This document shows, in pieces, positions 17,681-25,402 of a stretch of 64,000 nt of DNA. The stretch comes from Pedobacter roseus (GTDB lineage: Bacteria; Bacteroidota; Bacteroidia; Sphingobacteriales; Sphingobacteriaceae). The notes beneath the pieces are model-generated. The model was given only the letters and a program-made list of their open reading frames with translations. It searched no databases and was not told where the DNA came from. Position 1 is the first letter of the stretch. The number at the start of each line of letters is the position of its first letter. The position numbers were made by a program, and so were the translations under genes. Where the stretch lies: the NCBI RefSeq assembly GCF_014395225.1, contig NZ_CP060723.1:3534001-3598000 (forward strand), in the 5' to 3' direction.

Positions 17681-18661
17681 TTAGTAACGGTAAACGTTAA
17701 CCTCGGCTAAATGTGTTGATTTAGTTGTTGGCGAAGCCGCGTTTAACATGGTTATTTTGATGTACCGGTAAAGTGCCGGTGTAGAAAGCTGATAGGACTG
17801 GTAACTTTTCACCACTGGATCCATTGTTAGATTTTTGCCCTGCGAAACCCATGTTGTACCGTCTAAACTTGCATCCAAATCAAATTTAGTAAAGCCATTA
17901 CTGTTGTTTTGCCTTGGGGCTAAATCTATACGGGTAACGTAAATGGCTGTTTTCATATCTACATTTATCCAATGTGGAAATGGAGGCTCAGCAAGGCTCC
18001 ATGAGGAGTGCCAGTAAGTATTTACATCACCATCAATGGCTGCTGCAGTTCTTCCGTTTACGGCCCCTTCTCCGGTAAGTTCTTCCGTATCTGCCGTGGC
18101 GCTCCATCCTGTTTTTGAGGCAAGAACGGCGGTTAACTTTGGTGCCACAATAAAGGCAGTTTTAACCGTTGGATTAATCAGATAACCTGAAGCATTTTTT
18201 ACACTGATGGGCAAGAGATAATCTTTTGTCGGATCAAACTTTTTGGAAAAATATTTAAGGCTGATAAAATCTGATGAAACCCCACCCTGTGGTATAGTTA
18301 CATTCAGTTTATCGATTGAGTATGAATCGGCAGGAAACCGCTCGTAAAGGGCCGAGCCGTTATTTTTCCTGATTACATTTAAACTGTCGAAAGCTTTGTT
18401 ATCTATTTCAAAAGTAACATTTATCGGGTTTTTAGGTAGCCCTAAGCCACCGAATTGTGCGTTAAACTTAAACGTTCTGGCATCATCGGTATAAGGGAAA
18501 ATATTTAAATTCTGCAGGCCAACATTTGCCCTGGCCACAAAAATCTGGACCTTATCTTTCGAATCGGTTTCTTCTTCGTAGGAGGTATTTTTTTTGCAAC
18601 CTGCTGCTACAATCCATGCAGCAGCTATAATACTCAGGTAACTTATATTTTTGATATTCAT
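17681..18661 (-). CDS. DUF1735 (BT_3987-type) lipoprotein with F5/8C domain; putative surface glycan-binding protein
   Basis: A 326-aa lipoprotein (IAAAWIVAAGCKKN, Cys near 22). The ATG at 18661 was chosen; an open frame continues upstream to 18823 but only overlaps the susD 3' end and lacks a signal. Residues ~40-170 match DUF1735/BT_3987-like N-terminal domains (NVTFEIDNKAFDSL, YLLPISVKNASG), common in surface glycan-binding proteins and next to GH18-type endoglycosidases. Residues ~185-326 are an F5/8C discoidin domain (AIDGDVNTYWHSSW, RYIKITMLNA, HLAEVNVYRY). It lies between susD and the metzincin-like gene with 13-14 bp gaps, so it is probably the extra surface binding protein of this PUL. 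No catalytic domain was seen. Confidence 0.82.
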   Translation of the reverse strand: MNIKNISYLSIIAAAWIVAAGCKKNTSYEEETDSKDKVQIFVARANVGLQNLNIFPYTDDARTFKFNAQFGGLGLPKNPINVTFEIDNKAFDSLNVIRKNNGSALYERFPADSYSIDKLNVTIPQGGVSSDFISLKYFSKKFDPTKDYLLPISVKNASGYLINPTVKTAFIVAPKLTAVLASKTGWSATADTEELTGEGAVNGRTAAAIDGDVNTYWHSSWSLAEPPFPHWINVDMKTAIYVTRIDLAPRQNNSNGFTKFDLDASLDGTTWVSQGKNLTMDPVVKSYQSYQLSTPALYRYIKITMLNAASPTTKSTHLAEVNVYRY

Positions 18662-18674
18662 GATTGTTGTATTG

Positions 18675-20513
18675 TTAATAACCTGGAAATTGAACCAATT
18701 GCTTATTTCTGTCCATTTCATTCTGACCATAAGGAAGGAAGTAAAATTTACGCTGCCAGATGGCCCTGGTAAAGGCAATGGTACGGACATGAAAATTAGG
18801 ATCGGATAAACTTGTACCTGCATCCATGTTCATTCCATAAAATGCACCACCCTGGTTTGATCCCTGTTGATTTGGAATTTTCCATCTGCGCACATCATAA
18901 TACCTGTTGCCACCTTCGTAACAGAGTTCAATCCTTCTTTCCAGCCTGATCTGATTGCGTAAATCGCTTTGGCTTATCCCATTAGCCAGTTCAGGCAATC
19001 CACCACGGGTTCTGATCAGGTTAAGGTATTTCAGCACATCAGGGTTACCCGGGTCTGATTCGTTCAGTGCCTCAGCATAGTTTAAATACAATTCTGCCAG
19101 TCTGATCAACATCGCCGGACGAGCCACGGTAACATAAGGATTCATACTAAATGTTGGGTGGATATTTTTTCTGGCGGTATATCCTGTTTTTGGCCAATCT
19201 CTCGGTACACCTGCTTTACCAGAAGTTCCTGTATTAAAAAATTCAACCCTGGCATTATTTGCACCAGTTTTGGCCACTCCCGGATTTACAGCCCCATTGA
19301 AGGTAACATCTGCATAAAAACGCGGCTCCCGGTTGGTGTACATGGTATTGGTACCTGCCACATAATATTCGTTTGCTGTTGAGGTATAGGTATTTTCTTT
19401 ATAAATGGCACTGGTGGTGATGTTATTTCCATCGGCCATTCTAAAATCATCCACAAGGCTCTGCACTACACCAAGGCCATTATAACCTGTTCCCTGGGTA
19501 GAACGTGGCGAAGCCGAAGCTTCCCAGGAACCTGATATTGCTGTTGATGTTCTCAACCAGATCCCTTCCGTTTTCCAGCCACTCCAATATAAATCCCTGC
19601 ACGATAAAAATGCCGCCCTGAAGGGTGTAGTGCTGGTTACCTTGTAAATTCCCTTTCCGTTTGCTTCTGCCAGATCGATGGCAGCTTTTGCTGCATCTGA
19701 AGCAGCTTTCCACCTCGTTGCATCGTAACTTTGATTGAACAGTTGTTTGCCATCTAAATTTTTAAAGTCTGATAGCTCTGTATTTCCGTTAAACAAGGGG
19801 CTGGCGTGATATAATAATATCTGCGATTTTACCGCTGCCACAATAATCTTGTTTATTCTGCCCGCTTTAGTCACATCCAGATCAGAAGTGCCATTGATAT
19901 AGTTGTTCAACGGTAGTTTACTTTCGGCTTCGGTCATCTGTGAGAGCACAAAAGCCACACACTCATCCCAGGAGCTTCTCGGAATCTGGAAGTTATCTTC
20001 AGGAGTTGATGCTTTTAATGGTGCAATTACCACCGGACCAACCTGTTTCATAAATATCCAATAGTAATAAGCGCGTAAAAACTGTGCTTCGCCTTTATAT
20101 TGTTTAATTAAATCAGCTCCGTTTGCAAGTGCCTTGATCTCTTCGTTACGGTCGATGTTTTCTAAAAATATGGTACATAACCTGATTTTTTCGTAAAAAG
20201 CATTCATTCCCGACGAATTCTGATCGGCATTTAGCGCACCACTGTTTATTGGTGGGTTGGTCCAGTTACTGGCATCCATTTCATCGGCAGTAATAGAAGT
20301 AATGTAGTTGTAGGGCATATCCCATGGATCGGGAATGGAAGAATACAATCCGGCCAGCCACCTTTCGGTTTGAGACCTGTTTTGAAATACCCCGTCAACT
20401 GTAACCAGGTTATCGGGCACAGCATCAAAGAAACCTTTTTTACAGCCCACAGGCAGTAAAAAAACCAAGCATAATGCCATAAATGCCAGTAATTTTATCT
20501 TAATTTTTTTCAT
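18675..20513 (-). CDS. SusD/RagB-type outer-membrane glycan-binding lipoprotein (PUL 2)
   Basis: A 612-aa lipoprotein (LLPVGCKKGFF). Family blocks appear in order: YNYITSITADEMDASNW, KGEAQFLRAYYYWIFMKQVGPV, KAASDAAKAAIDLAEANGKG, and the C-terminal PAMLIRLAELYLNYAEALNES with RLERRIELCYEGGNRYYDVR. It starts 6 bp after the susC stop. It is longer than the PUL 1 SusD (540 aa), mainly through central loops, which usually shape ligand specificity. With a metzincin-like protease and two F5/8C-bearing proteins in the same operon, the ligand is more likely a glycoprotein-derived glycan than a plant polysaccharide, but this is inference. Confidence 0.95.
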   Translation of the reverse strand: MKKIKIKLLAFMALCLVFLLPVGCKKGFFDAVPDNLVTVDGVFQNRSQTERWLAGLYSSIPDPWDMPYNYITSITADEMDASNWTNPPINSGALNADQNSSGMNAFYEKIRLCTIFLENIDRNEEIKALANGADLIKQYKGEAQFLRAYYYWIFMKQVGPVVIAPLKASTPEDNFQIPRSSWDECVAFVLSQMTEAESKLPLNNYINGTSDLDVTKAGRINKIIVAAVKSQILLYHASPLFNGNTELSDFKNLDGKQLFNQSYDATRWKAASDAAKAAIDLAEANGKGIYKVTSTTPFRAAFLSCRDLYWSGWKTEGIWLRTSTAISGSWEASASPRSTQGTGYNGLGVVQSLVDDFRMADGNNITTSAIYKENTYTSTANEYYVAGTNTMYTNREPRFYADVTFNGAVNPGVAKTGANNARVEFFNTGTSGKAGVPRDWPKTGYTARKNIHPTFSMNPYVTVARPAMLIRLAELYLNYAEALNESDPGNPDVLKYLNLIRTRGGLPELANGISQSDLRNQIRLERRIELCYEGGNRYYDVRRWKIPNQQGSNQGGAFYGMNMDAGTSLSDPNFHVRTIAFTRAIWQRKFYFLPYGQNEMDRNKQLVQFPGY

Positions 20514-20519
20514 GATGAT

Positions 20520-23500
20520 TTATTGAAAATTAACGCGTAAACCTAAATTGTAAGTGGTAATGTTTGGATAGGTTGCCCCTCTTCCATCGCCCAGCTCGGG
20601 ATCCCAGAATTTCCATGGAGAAAAAGTAAGCAGGTTGGTACCATTGGTAAATACCCTGATTTTTTTGATGGCCGCTTTTTTCATCCATTCTCCCTTAAAG
20701 GTATATCCGATTTCAGCACTTTTTAAACGCAGGTAATCTGCCCGCTGGATCCACCAGGTACTGGTGTAATAATTGGTGGTTGCATCTTGATTGGTAGATA
20801 AACGTGGGTAAAACGGACGAGGATTTGGATTGGTAGGTGTCCACCTGTCCAATACCTGCGTGTACATGTTACCGTACGAAGCGCCCTGTGTAAAAGGCGT
20901 TGTACCGAAACCACTTGCGTAGTTAAAATCAACTAATGCAGCTCCCTGGAAGAACAGTGCAATATCAAATCCTTTATAACCACCACCAAAATTTAAACCG
21001 TAAATGATACGCGGTGTAGCACCATAACCTATCGCCGTCTGATCGTTTGAATTGATGATACCATCACCATTTAAATCTTTGTAACGGATATCGCCTACCC
21101 TCACATCACCTGATTGAACGGCGGAATTATCGATCTCATCCTGCGATTGGAATAATCCGGTTGCAATGTAACCAAAGCGCTGGCTGATGGGCTGCCCGAT
21201 CCTGTTCAGGTAATCGTAGCGCCAGGGTGGCAAACCGTCAAAAACCGCTAAATTTTTATTGTAGTTAAAACTTCCCCTAAAACTCACAAAACTATCATCC
21301 TTAAAGTTTTTGGTATAATTTAAGGTTAAATCGATGCCCTTGTTTTTGGTACGACCAATGTTATTGTAAGGGATATTGCCTGATGTAAAACCTGAGTTAT
21401 AAGCAATTACCAGGTTAGGCAACAAAATACCCTCCCGTTTTTCTTTAAACAACTCTACAATTAACTGTAAATCATTATTCAGGAAGTTAAGTTCGATACC
21501 CAGGTTGTTGCGGTAAGAACTTTCCCATTTCACATCACCACCAATACGCGATTCGCTATAACCTGTAAAACCTAAAGTAGAACCTGGCTCGCCAAAAGTA
21601 TAGGAGCCGCTGTTTGCAAGCGTGGTTAAATATAAAAATCTAAAATCAGGATTGCTTACTGCCGCATTACCCGATACGCCATAGCTATATCTCAATTTGA
21701 AATAAGACACTACGTTTTTAATCGACTTAAAGAATTTTTCGTTCGATACAATCCAGCCCGCACCAATAGCCGGGAAGAAACCATATCTTCTATCAGGAAT
21801 AAATGCATCAGAACCTGAATACGAAGCACTAAGCTCGGCAAAATACTTGTCTTTATAACCATAACTTACCCTTCCGTTGATGTTGCGCTGGCGGTATGGA
21901 ATAGCTGCCTTGTAACCATAGTTTTCTACATTTACAGTGGCATCAGTATAGTTTGATTGGTTAAACAATAAAAGTCCGCCGATATCATGATCGCCAAATT
22001 TGCGCGAATAGTTTAAAGAAGTTTCAGTATAAAAACGTTTATCACCATAACGGCTCGTTCCAAAAGTCAAATCGTTTGTTCCCGGTGTAGTAATCTGTGT
22101 AATTAAGCTCCCATCAGCATTACGGCCAGTTGCCCAATAAGTTTGCAATGTTCTTCCCCTCGAATAGTTAATGGTATTATTTAAATCGAAGGCAAACATG
22201 GTCGAAAAGTTTAAACCTTCTACCAGCATACTCAGATCCTGGGTTACCTTAAGGTTAGAACGCACTGTACCCGTTGAGTTATTGGTAATACCCGATTGGG
22301 TTAAAGCCATATAGGGACTAAATAAAGTACCTGCCAGCTGAGGCCATTGCCCGTTAGAGTAGCGTGGCGGAATAACGTGCGGAGCAGATGAAGTTGCCAG
22401 GGCAAAAATGGCATCAGTACCGTAGTTAGGCTGGTTCCTTGTACCTATAAATCCATTTATTCCCAAAGCCAGTTTGGTAGTTTTGGTTACATTTACATCA
22501 AGATTACTGGTAAAATTAAATCTGTCGTATTTCAGGGCAGAGTTATAACTCTGTACATCATCTGTTTTAAAGAGGCCTGTTTCGCCAAAATAACCGGTAG
22601 AGATGTAGTAGGTCGAGTTTTCAGAACCACCACTTATATTTAAGGTAGCACGTTTATTCTGACCGTATTTGTTGAACAATACATCATACCAGTTCACATT
22701 CGGACTTAAATCCGGATCAACACCACTCGCGGTTTTATCAATCTGGGCCTGTGTGTACAAAGGTGTTCTGCCGCGCATGGTTAAACCTTCGTTATACAGC
22801 TGCATAAAGTTTGGACCATCGATAAAGGTTGGCAGATCAGTAAACTTATTAACGGCCTGGTTAAACTCCGCATTGATCTGTGGCTTTCCCATCTTTCCTT
22901 TTTTGGTATTGATGATAATTACCCCGTTAGCACCTCTCGTACCATAAATTGCGGTTGATGCAGCATCTTTTAGAATGGTAAAGTTATCGATATCCTCAGG
23001 ATCGATGTTATTGATGCTTCGGTCGGGCACACCATCTACCACCAAAAGCGGCGCCTGGGGACTTGATGCGAAGGTACCGATACCACGGATAAAAATCGAG
23101 GTTGCGTCAGCACCGGGCGCACCACTTCTGGTATAAGCTACCACCCCAGCCATACGGCCGGCAATGGCTGATGCAAGATCCCGAACCGGAAGTTTCAGTT
23201 CTTCAGCCTTAACAGTAACCTGTGCACCTACTAAACTGGTTTTCTTCTGCTTGCCATAAGCTACAATGGCAACTTCCTGCAAACTGCCTTCTTCTGGCTC
23301 CAGGGTTATATTCAGGTCTACTTTATTGCGTACGGGTACCGTGTATTTTTTGTAGCCGACAAAAATAAATTCCAGCTGATCAGTCGGTTCAACATCGATG
23401 GTGTAAAAGCCCTTTCCGTCGGTTACCACCCCTCTTTTACTTCCAACCACTTTTACCGAAACACCTGGTAATGGCGTGCCGAGCTCATCTTTAACTACAC

Positions 23501-23657
23501 CCGAGACTTTCAGAAATCTCGCGCTTGTATTGTCCAATGAAAAATAAGCCTTTCCCTTAGGTTCAGGACTTATCAAAGGAGAAATTTTTGCAGCGGCATA
23601 ACTATTTCCATAGCCGGTAAGCAGCATCCCTCCCAATAACAGGTAATTAATTCTCAT
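20520..23657 (-). CDS. SusC/RagA-type TonB-dependent transporter (PUL 2)
   Basis: A 1045-aa transporter with signal MRINYLLLGGMLLTGYGNSYA, carboxypeptidase-like domain (VSGVVKDELGTPLPGVSVKV, ~50-130), SusC motif in the variant form LQEVAIVAYGKQKKTSLVGA, plug (VVDGVPDRSINNIDPEDI, LKDAASTAIYGTRGANGV) and a long barrel ending NLGLRVNFQ. The usual VVVGYG is here AIVAYG. First gene of the operon 23657-16026. A block shared with the first susC upstream region lies 130 bp before the start codon. No sigma/anti-sigma pair or hybrid two-component regulator is adjacent; the nearest regulator-like gene is the membrane protein at 23908-25212. Confidence 0.96.
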   Translation of the reverse strand: MRINYLLLGGMLLTGYGNSYAAAKISPLISPEPKGKAYFSLDNTSARFLKVSGVVKDELGTPLPGVSVKVVGSKRGVVTDGKGFYTIDVEPTDQLEFIFVGYKKYTVPVRNKVDLNITLEPEEGSLQEVAIVAYGKQKKTSLVGAQVTVKAEELKLPVRDLASAIAGRMAGVVAYTRSGAPGADATSIFIRGIGTFASSPQAPLLVVDGVPDRSINNIDPEDIDNFTILKDAASTAIYGTRGANGVIIINTKKGKMGKPQINAEFNQAVNKFTDLPTFIDGPNFMQLYNEGLTMRGRTPLYTQAQIDKTASGVDPDLSPNVNWYDVLFNKYGQNKRATLNISGGSENSTYYISTGYFGETGLFKTDDVQSYNSALKYDRFNFTSNLDVNVTKTTKLALGINGFIGTRNQPNYGTDAIFALATSSAPHVIPPRYSNGQWPQLAGTLFSPYMALTQSGITNNSTGTVRSNLKVTQDLSMLVEGLNFSTMFAFDLNNTINYSRGRTLQTYWATGRNADGSLITQITTPGTNDLTFGTSRYGDKRFYTETSLNYSRKFGDHDIGGLLLFNQSNYTDATVNVENYGYKAAIPYRQRNINGRVSYGYKDKYFAELSASYSGSDAFIPDRRYGFFPAIGAGWIVSNEKFFKSIKNVVSYFKLRYSYGVSGNAAVSNPDFRFLYLTTLANSGSYTFGEPGSTLGFTGYSESRIGGDVKWESSYRNNLGIELNFLNNDLQLIVELFKEKREGILLPNLVIAYNSGFTSGNIPYNNIGRTKNKGIDLTLNYTKNFKDDSFVSFRGSFNYNKNLAVFDGLPPWRYDYLNRIGQPISQRFGYIATGLFQSQDEIDNSAVQSGDVRVGDIRYKDLNGDGIINSNDQTAIGYGATPRIIYGLNFGGGYKGFDIALFFQGAALVDFNYASGFGTTPFTQGASYGNMYTQVLDRWTPTNPNPRPFYPRLSTNQDATTNYYTSTWWIQRADYLRLKSAEIGYTFKGEWMKKAAIKKIRVFTNGTNLLTFSPWKFWDPELGDGRGATYPNITTYNLGLRVNFQ

Positions 23658-23786
23658 ATAGTTTGTTTGATTTTTGTTTATCTGACCAGAAGAATCTGTT
23701 TGGTTAGAAGCGCTGGTTTATTTGGTTACCCCTAAGATAATGTGAAATAAAAACCAGAATAACATCTTGCGCCGTACAAATAAAAG

Positions 23787-23807
23787 ACAAAACATTGTAC
23801 AGCTAAC
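23787..23807 (-). promoter_or_regulatory. Conserved upstream element of susC (copy 2)
   Basis: Plus-strand order is ACAAAACA, two free bases, GTAC, one free base, GCTAAC, as at 11697-11717. It lies 130 bp upstream of the second susC start, in the only intergenic stretch before the next gene. The matched positions exceed what the A/T-rich background would suggest, but no search was run. Confidence 0.45.
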
Positions 23808-23907
23808 CCATTAATAATGAGCAGATAACATTAATACAAAAAACAAAATGGATAGCGGGTTTTTCGCTGATAATATGGGATTATAAGCGTAACTGTAAAG
23901 CCAAAGA

Positions 23908-25212
23908 TTAAAACACTTCCTTCGTAGATAAATCCTGTAGTTTTGGGGAAACCGCTTTACCGATGCCACTAAACAAAATCTTGATACCCATTACTTTACC
24001 TATAGATTTTTTGTAACTGGTAGCAAGCACTTTTTTACCGTTCAGCATTACCGAAGCCTTTTTATTAACCACCCTGATTTCTATATCACCTCCGTTAGTG
24101 GGGTCGAAAGCCAATGCGCCCAAAAACTGCTCCGCCCCGACTACCCTGGTCTCAGAGAACTTATATTGCGAAAATGCCACACAGTTGCTTCTGTTAAGTG
24201 TTAAAAGATGACGGTGTTTTTCGCCCAAAATAATAACTGTGGTTTCTACACACTGTGTGCCCGGACGGCTCTGTTCCGAAAAAACCCTACAGGTAAAAGA
24301 AAAATTATCGCCACTGATATTGGAAGGTTTTATATTACTAAAACCCACTAAAAAAGGTTTATTGGTCGCCAAACCGGCAGAATCCAACTGTTCTTTCGAA
24401 ACATAAATGTTTTTGGGGTTTAAAGCCTTAAGTCCGGCAATAGGGAATGCCCTCGAAGTATCGTTGCCCGAATTGGCTACCCAACCTTTTGTTTGCATAT
24501 AAACCGAAATGGTATCGATGGGTTTATCGTGATATAAAAGCGTGGCATATACTACCCCCGGGTTTCTGAAAAACTTGGCAATTTCTTTTTTACCACTGAT
24601 AGGCGTTTGAAGTGCTTCGTCCATAAAATCGATCTTAAATTCTTCATTACCAATATGCGGTAACTTCGACTTTAATTTAAATACGGCAGTATGTGGTACA
24701 TTACCAAAAGGATTTTCACAGATCAATTCTGTATCGGAAGCCGGCTGTACCGATTTCAAAATAAAAAAGCCACCGATTAAAACAAGCAATAAAAAAGCAA
24801 CAATACCTGCGTAAATGTATTTTCTACGGTTCTTTTTTGGCGCTTTGGGCGCAATTTCTTCTTCAGGCTGAGCAATAAGCGGTTCTGGCTTTGCTTCAAT
24901 GGGCTGTACTGAATTTACCAGCTCAAATTCCTGCCAATCGCGGTAGCCAATAAACTGTGCCAGGGCATCGCGGGTGGCTTTTTGGGGGAAATAGCGTTGT
25001 GGCGTTTTCAACTGACCAAACAACCTTTTAAGTGTATTTACACTTAAATATACTTTGGTTTGTTTACCCAACTGACTGCTCAACCTGTTATAATCAGATA
25101 CACGCCATTCTTCAATCGCTGTAGAGTCCATTTTTTTGGCAATAATCCTACAACAGATATCCAGGGCATCAAAGGCAGATTGATTGCTCTGCATTATGGC
25201 ATTAGGCTCCAT
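23908..25212 (-). CDS. Membrane-anchored protein with putative DNA-binding cytoplasmic domain and extracytoplasmic sensor-like domain; unknown
   Basis: I do not recognise a characterised family. With the ATG at 25212 the protein has 434 aa; a further ATG at 25194 is possible and an upstream frame to 25251 opens with TTG. Residues ~10-100 are helical and charged, with LSVNTLKRLFGQLKTPQRYF and RDALAQFIGYRDWQEF, which read like helix-turn-helix segments. A Pro/Glu-rich linker with the basic patch PKAPKKNRRKYIY precedes one membrane helix (~132-153, IVAFLLLVLIGGFFIL). Residues ~155-434 would lie outside the membrane: a PKD-like part, then a beta-rich part with Cys pairs and GGDIEIRVVNKKASVMLNG, reminiscent of LamG-like folds. 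A one-component membrane regulator is plausible. It lies upstream of the PUL 2 susC, both on the minus strand. Confidence 0.45.
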   Translation of the reverse strand: MEPNAIMQSNQSAFDALDICCRIIAKKMDSTAIEEWRVSDYNRLSSQLGKQTKVYLSVNTLKRLFGQLKTPQRYFPQKATRDALAQFIGYRDWQEFELVNSVQPIEAKPEPLIAQPEEEIAPKAPKKNRRKYIYAGIVAFLLLVLIGGFFILKSVQPASDTELICENPFGNVPHTAVFKLKSKLPHIGNEEFKIDFMDEALQTPISGKKEIAKFFRNPGVVYATLLYHDKPIDTISVYMQTKGWVANSGNDTSRAFPIAGLKALNPKNIYVSKEQLDSAGLATNKPFLVGFSNIKPSNISGDNFSFTCRVFSEQSRPGTQCVETTVIILGEKHRHLLTLNRSNCVAFSQYKFSETRVVGAEQFLGALAFDPTNGGDIEIRVVNKKASVMLNGKKVLATSYKKSIGKVMGIKILFSGIGKAVSPKLQDLSTKEVF

Positions 25213-25280
25213 CACTCTTTCGCATTTGTATTGGTTAGGGATTAATAGCAACGCTCGTCTAAAAACACCTTAAAACAGTA

Positions 25281-25301
25281 TTTGTAAACTTTGTTTACAA
25301 A
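25281..25301. promoter_or_regulatory. Perfect 9-bp inverted repeat upstream of the membrane regulator-like gene
   Basis: TTTGTAAAC (25281-25289) and GTTTACAAA (25293-25301) are separated by TTT. The site lies 69 bp upstream of the ATG at 25212 and overlaps a minus-strand TATGTTTG (25298-25305) that fits the Bacteroidota -7 element TAnnTTTG. A repressor or autoregulatory site is plausible. Confidence 0.5.
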
Positions 25302-25402
25302 CATATAAATTACTGTTTAGATAGCCTTACATTAATTTGCTTTTTTTTAACCGTTTATTAAGCAAAGTATAAAGACGGCCTGATCTATTTAAAAACCAAA
25401 AA

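Noticed and set aside
18662..18823. N-terminal extension of the DUF1735 protein
   Set aside because: It overlaps the susD 3' end in another frame and would bury the lipoprotein signal; the ATG at 18661 fits better.
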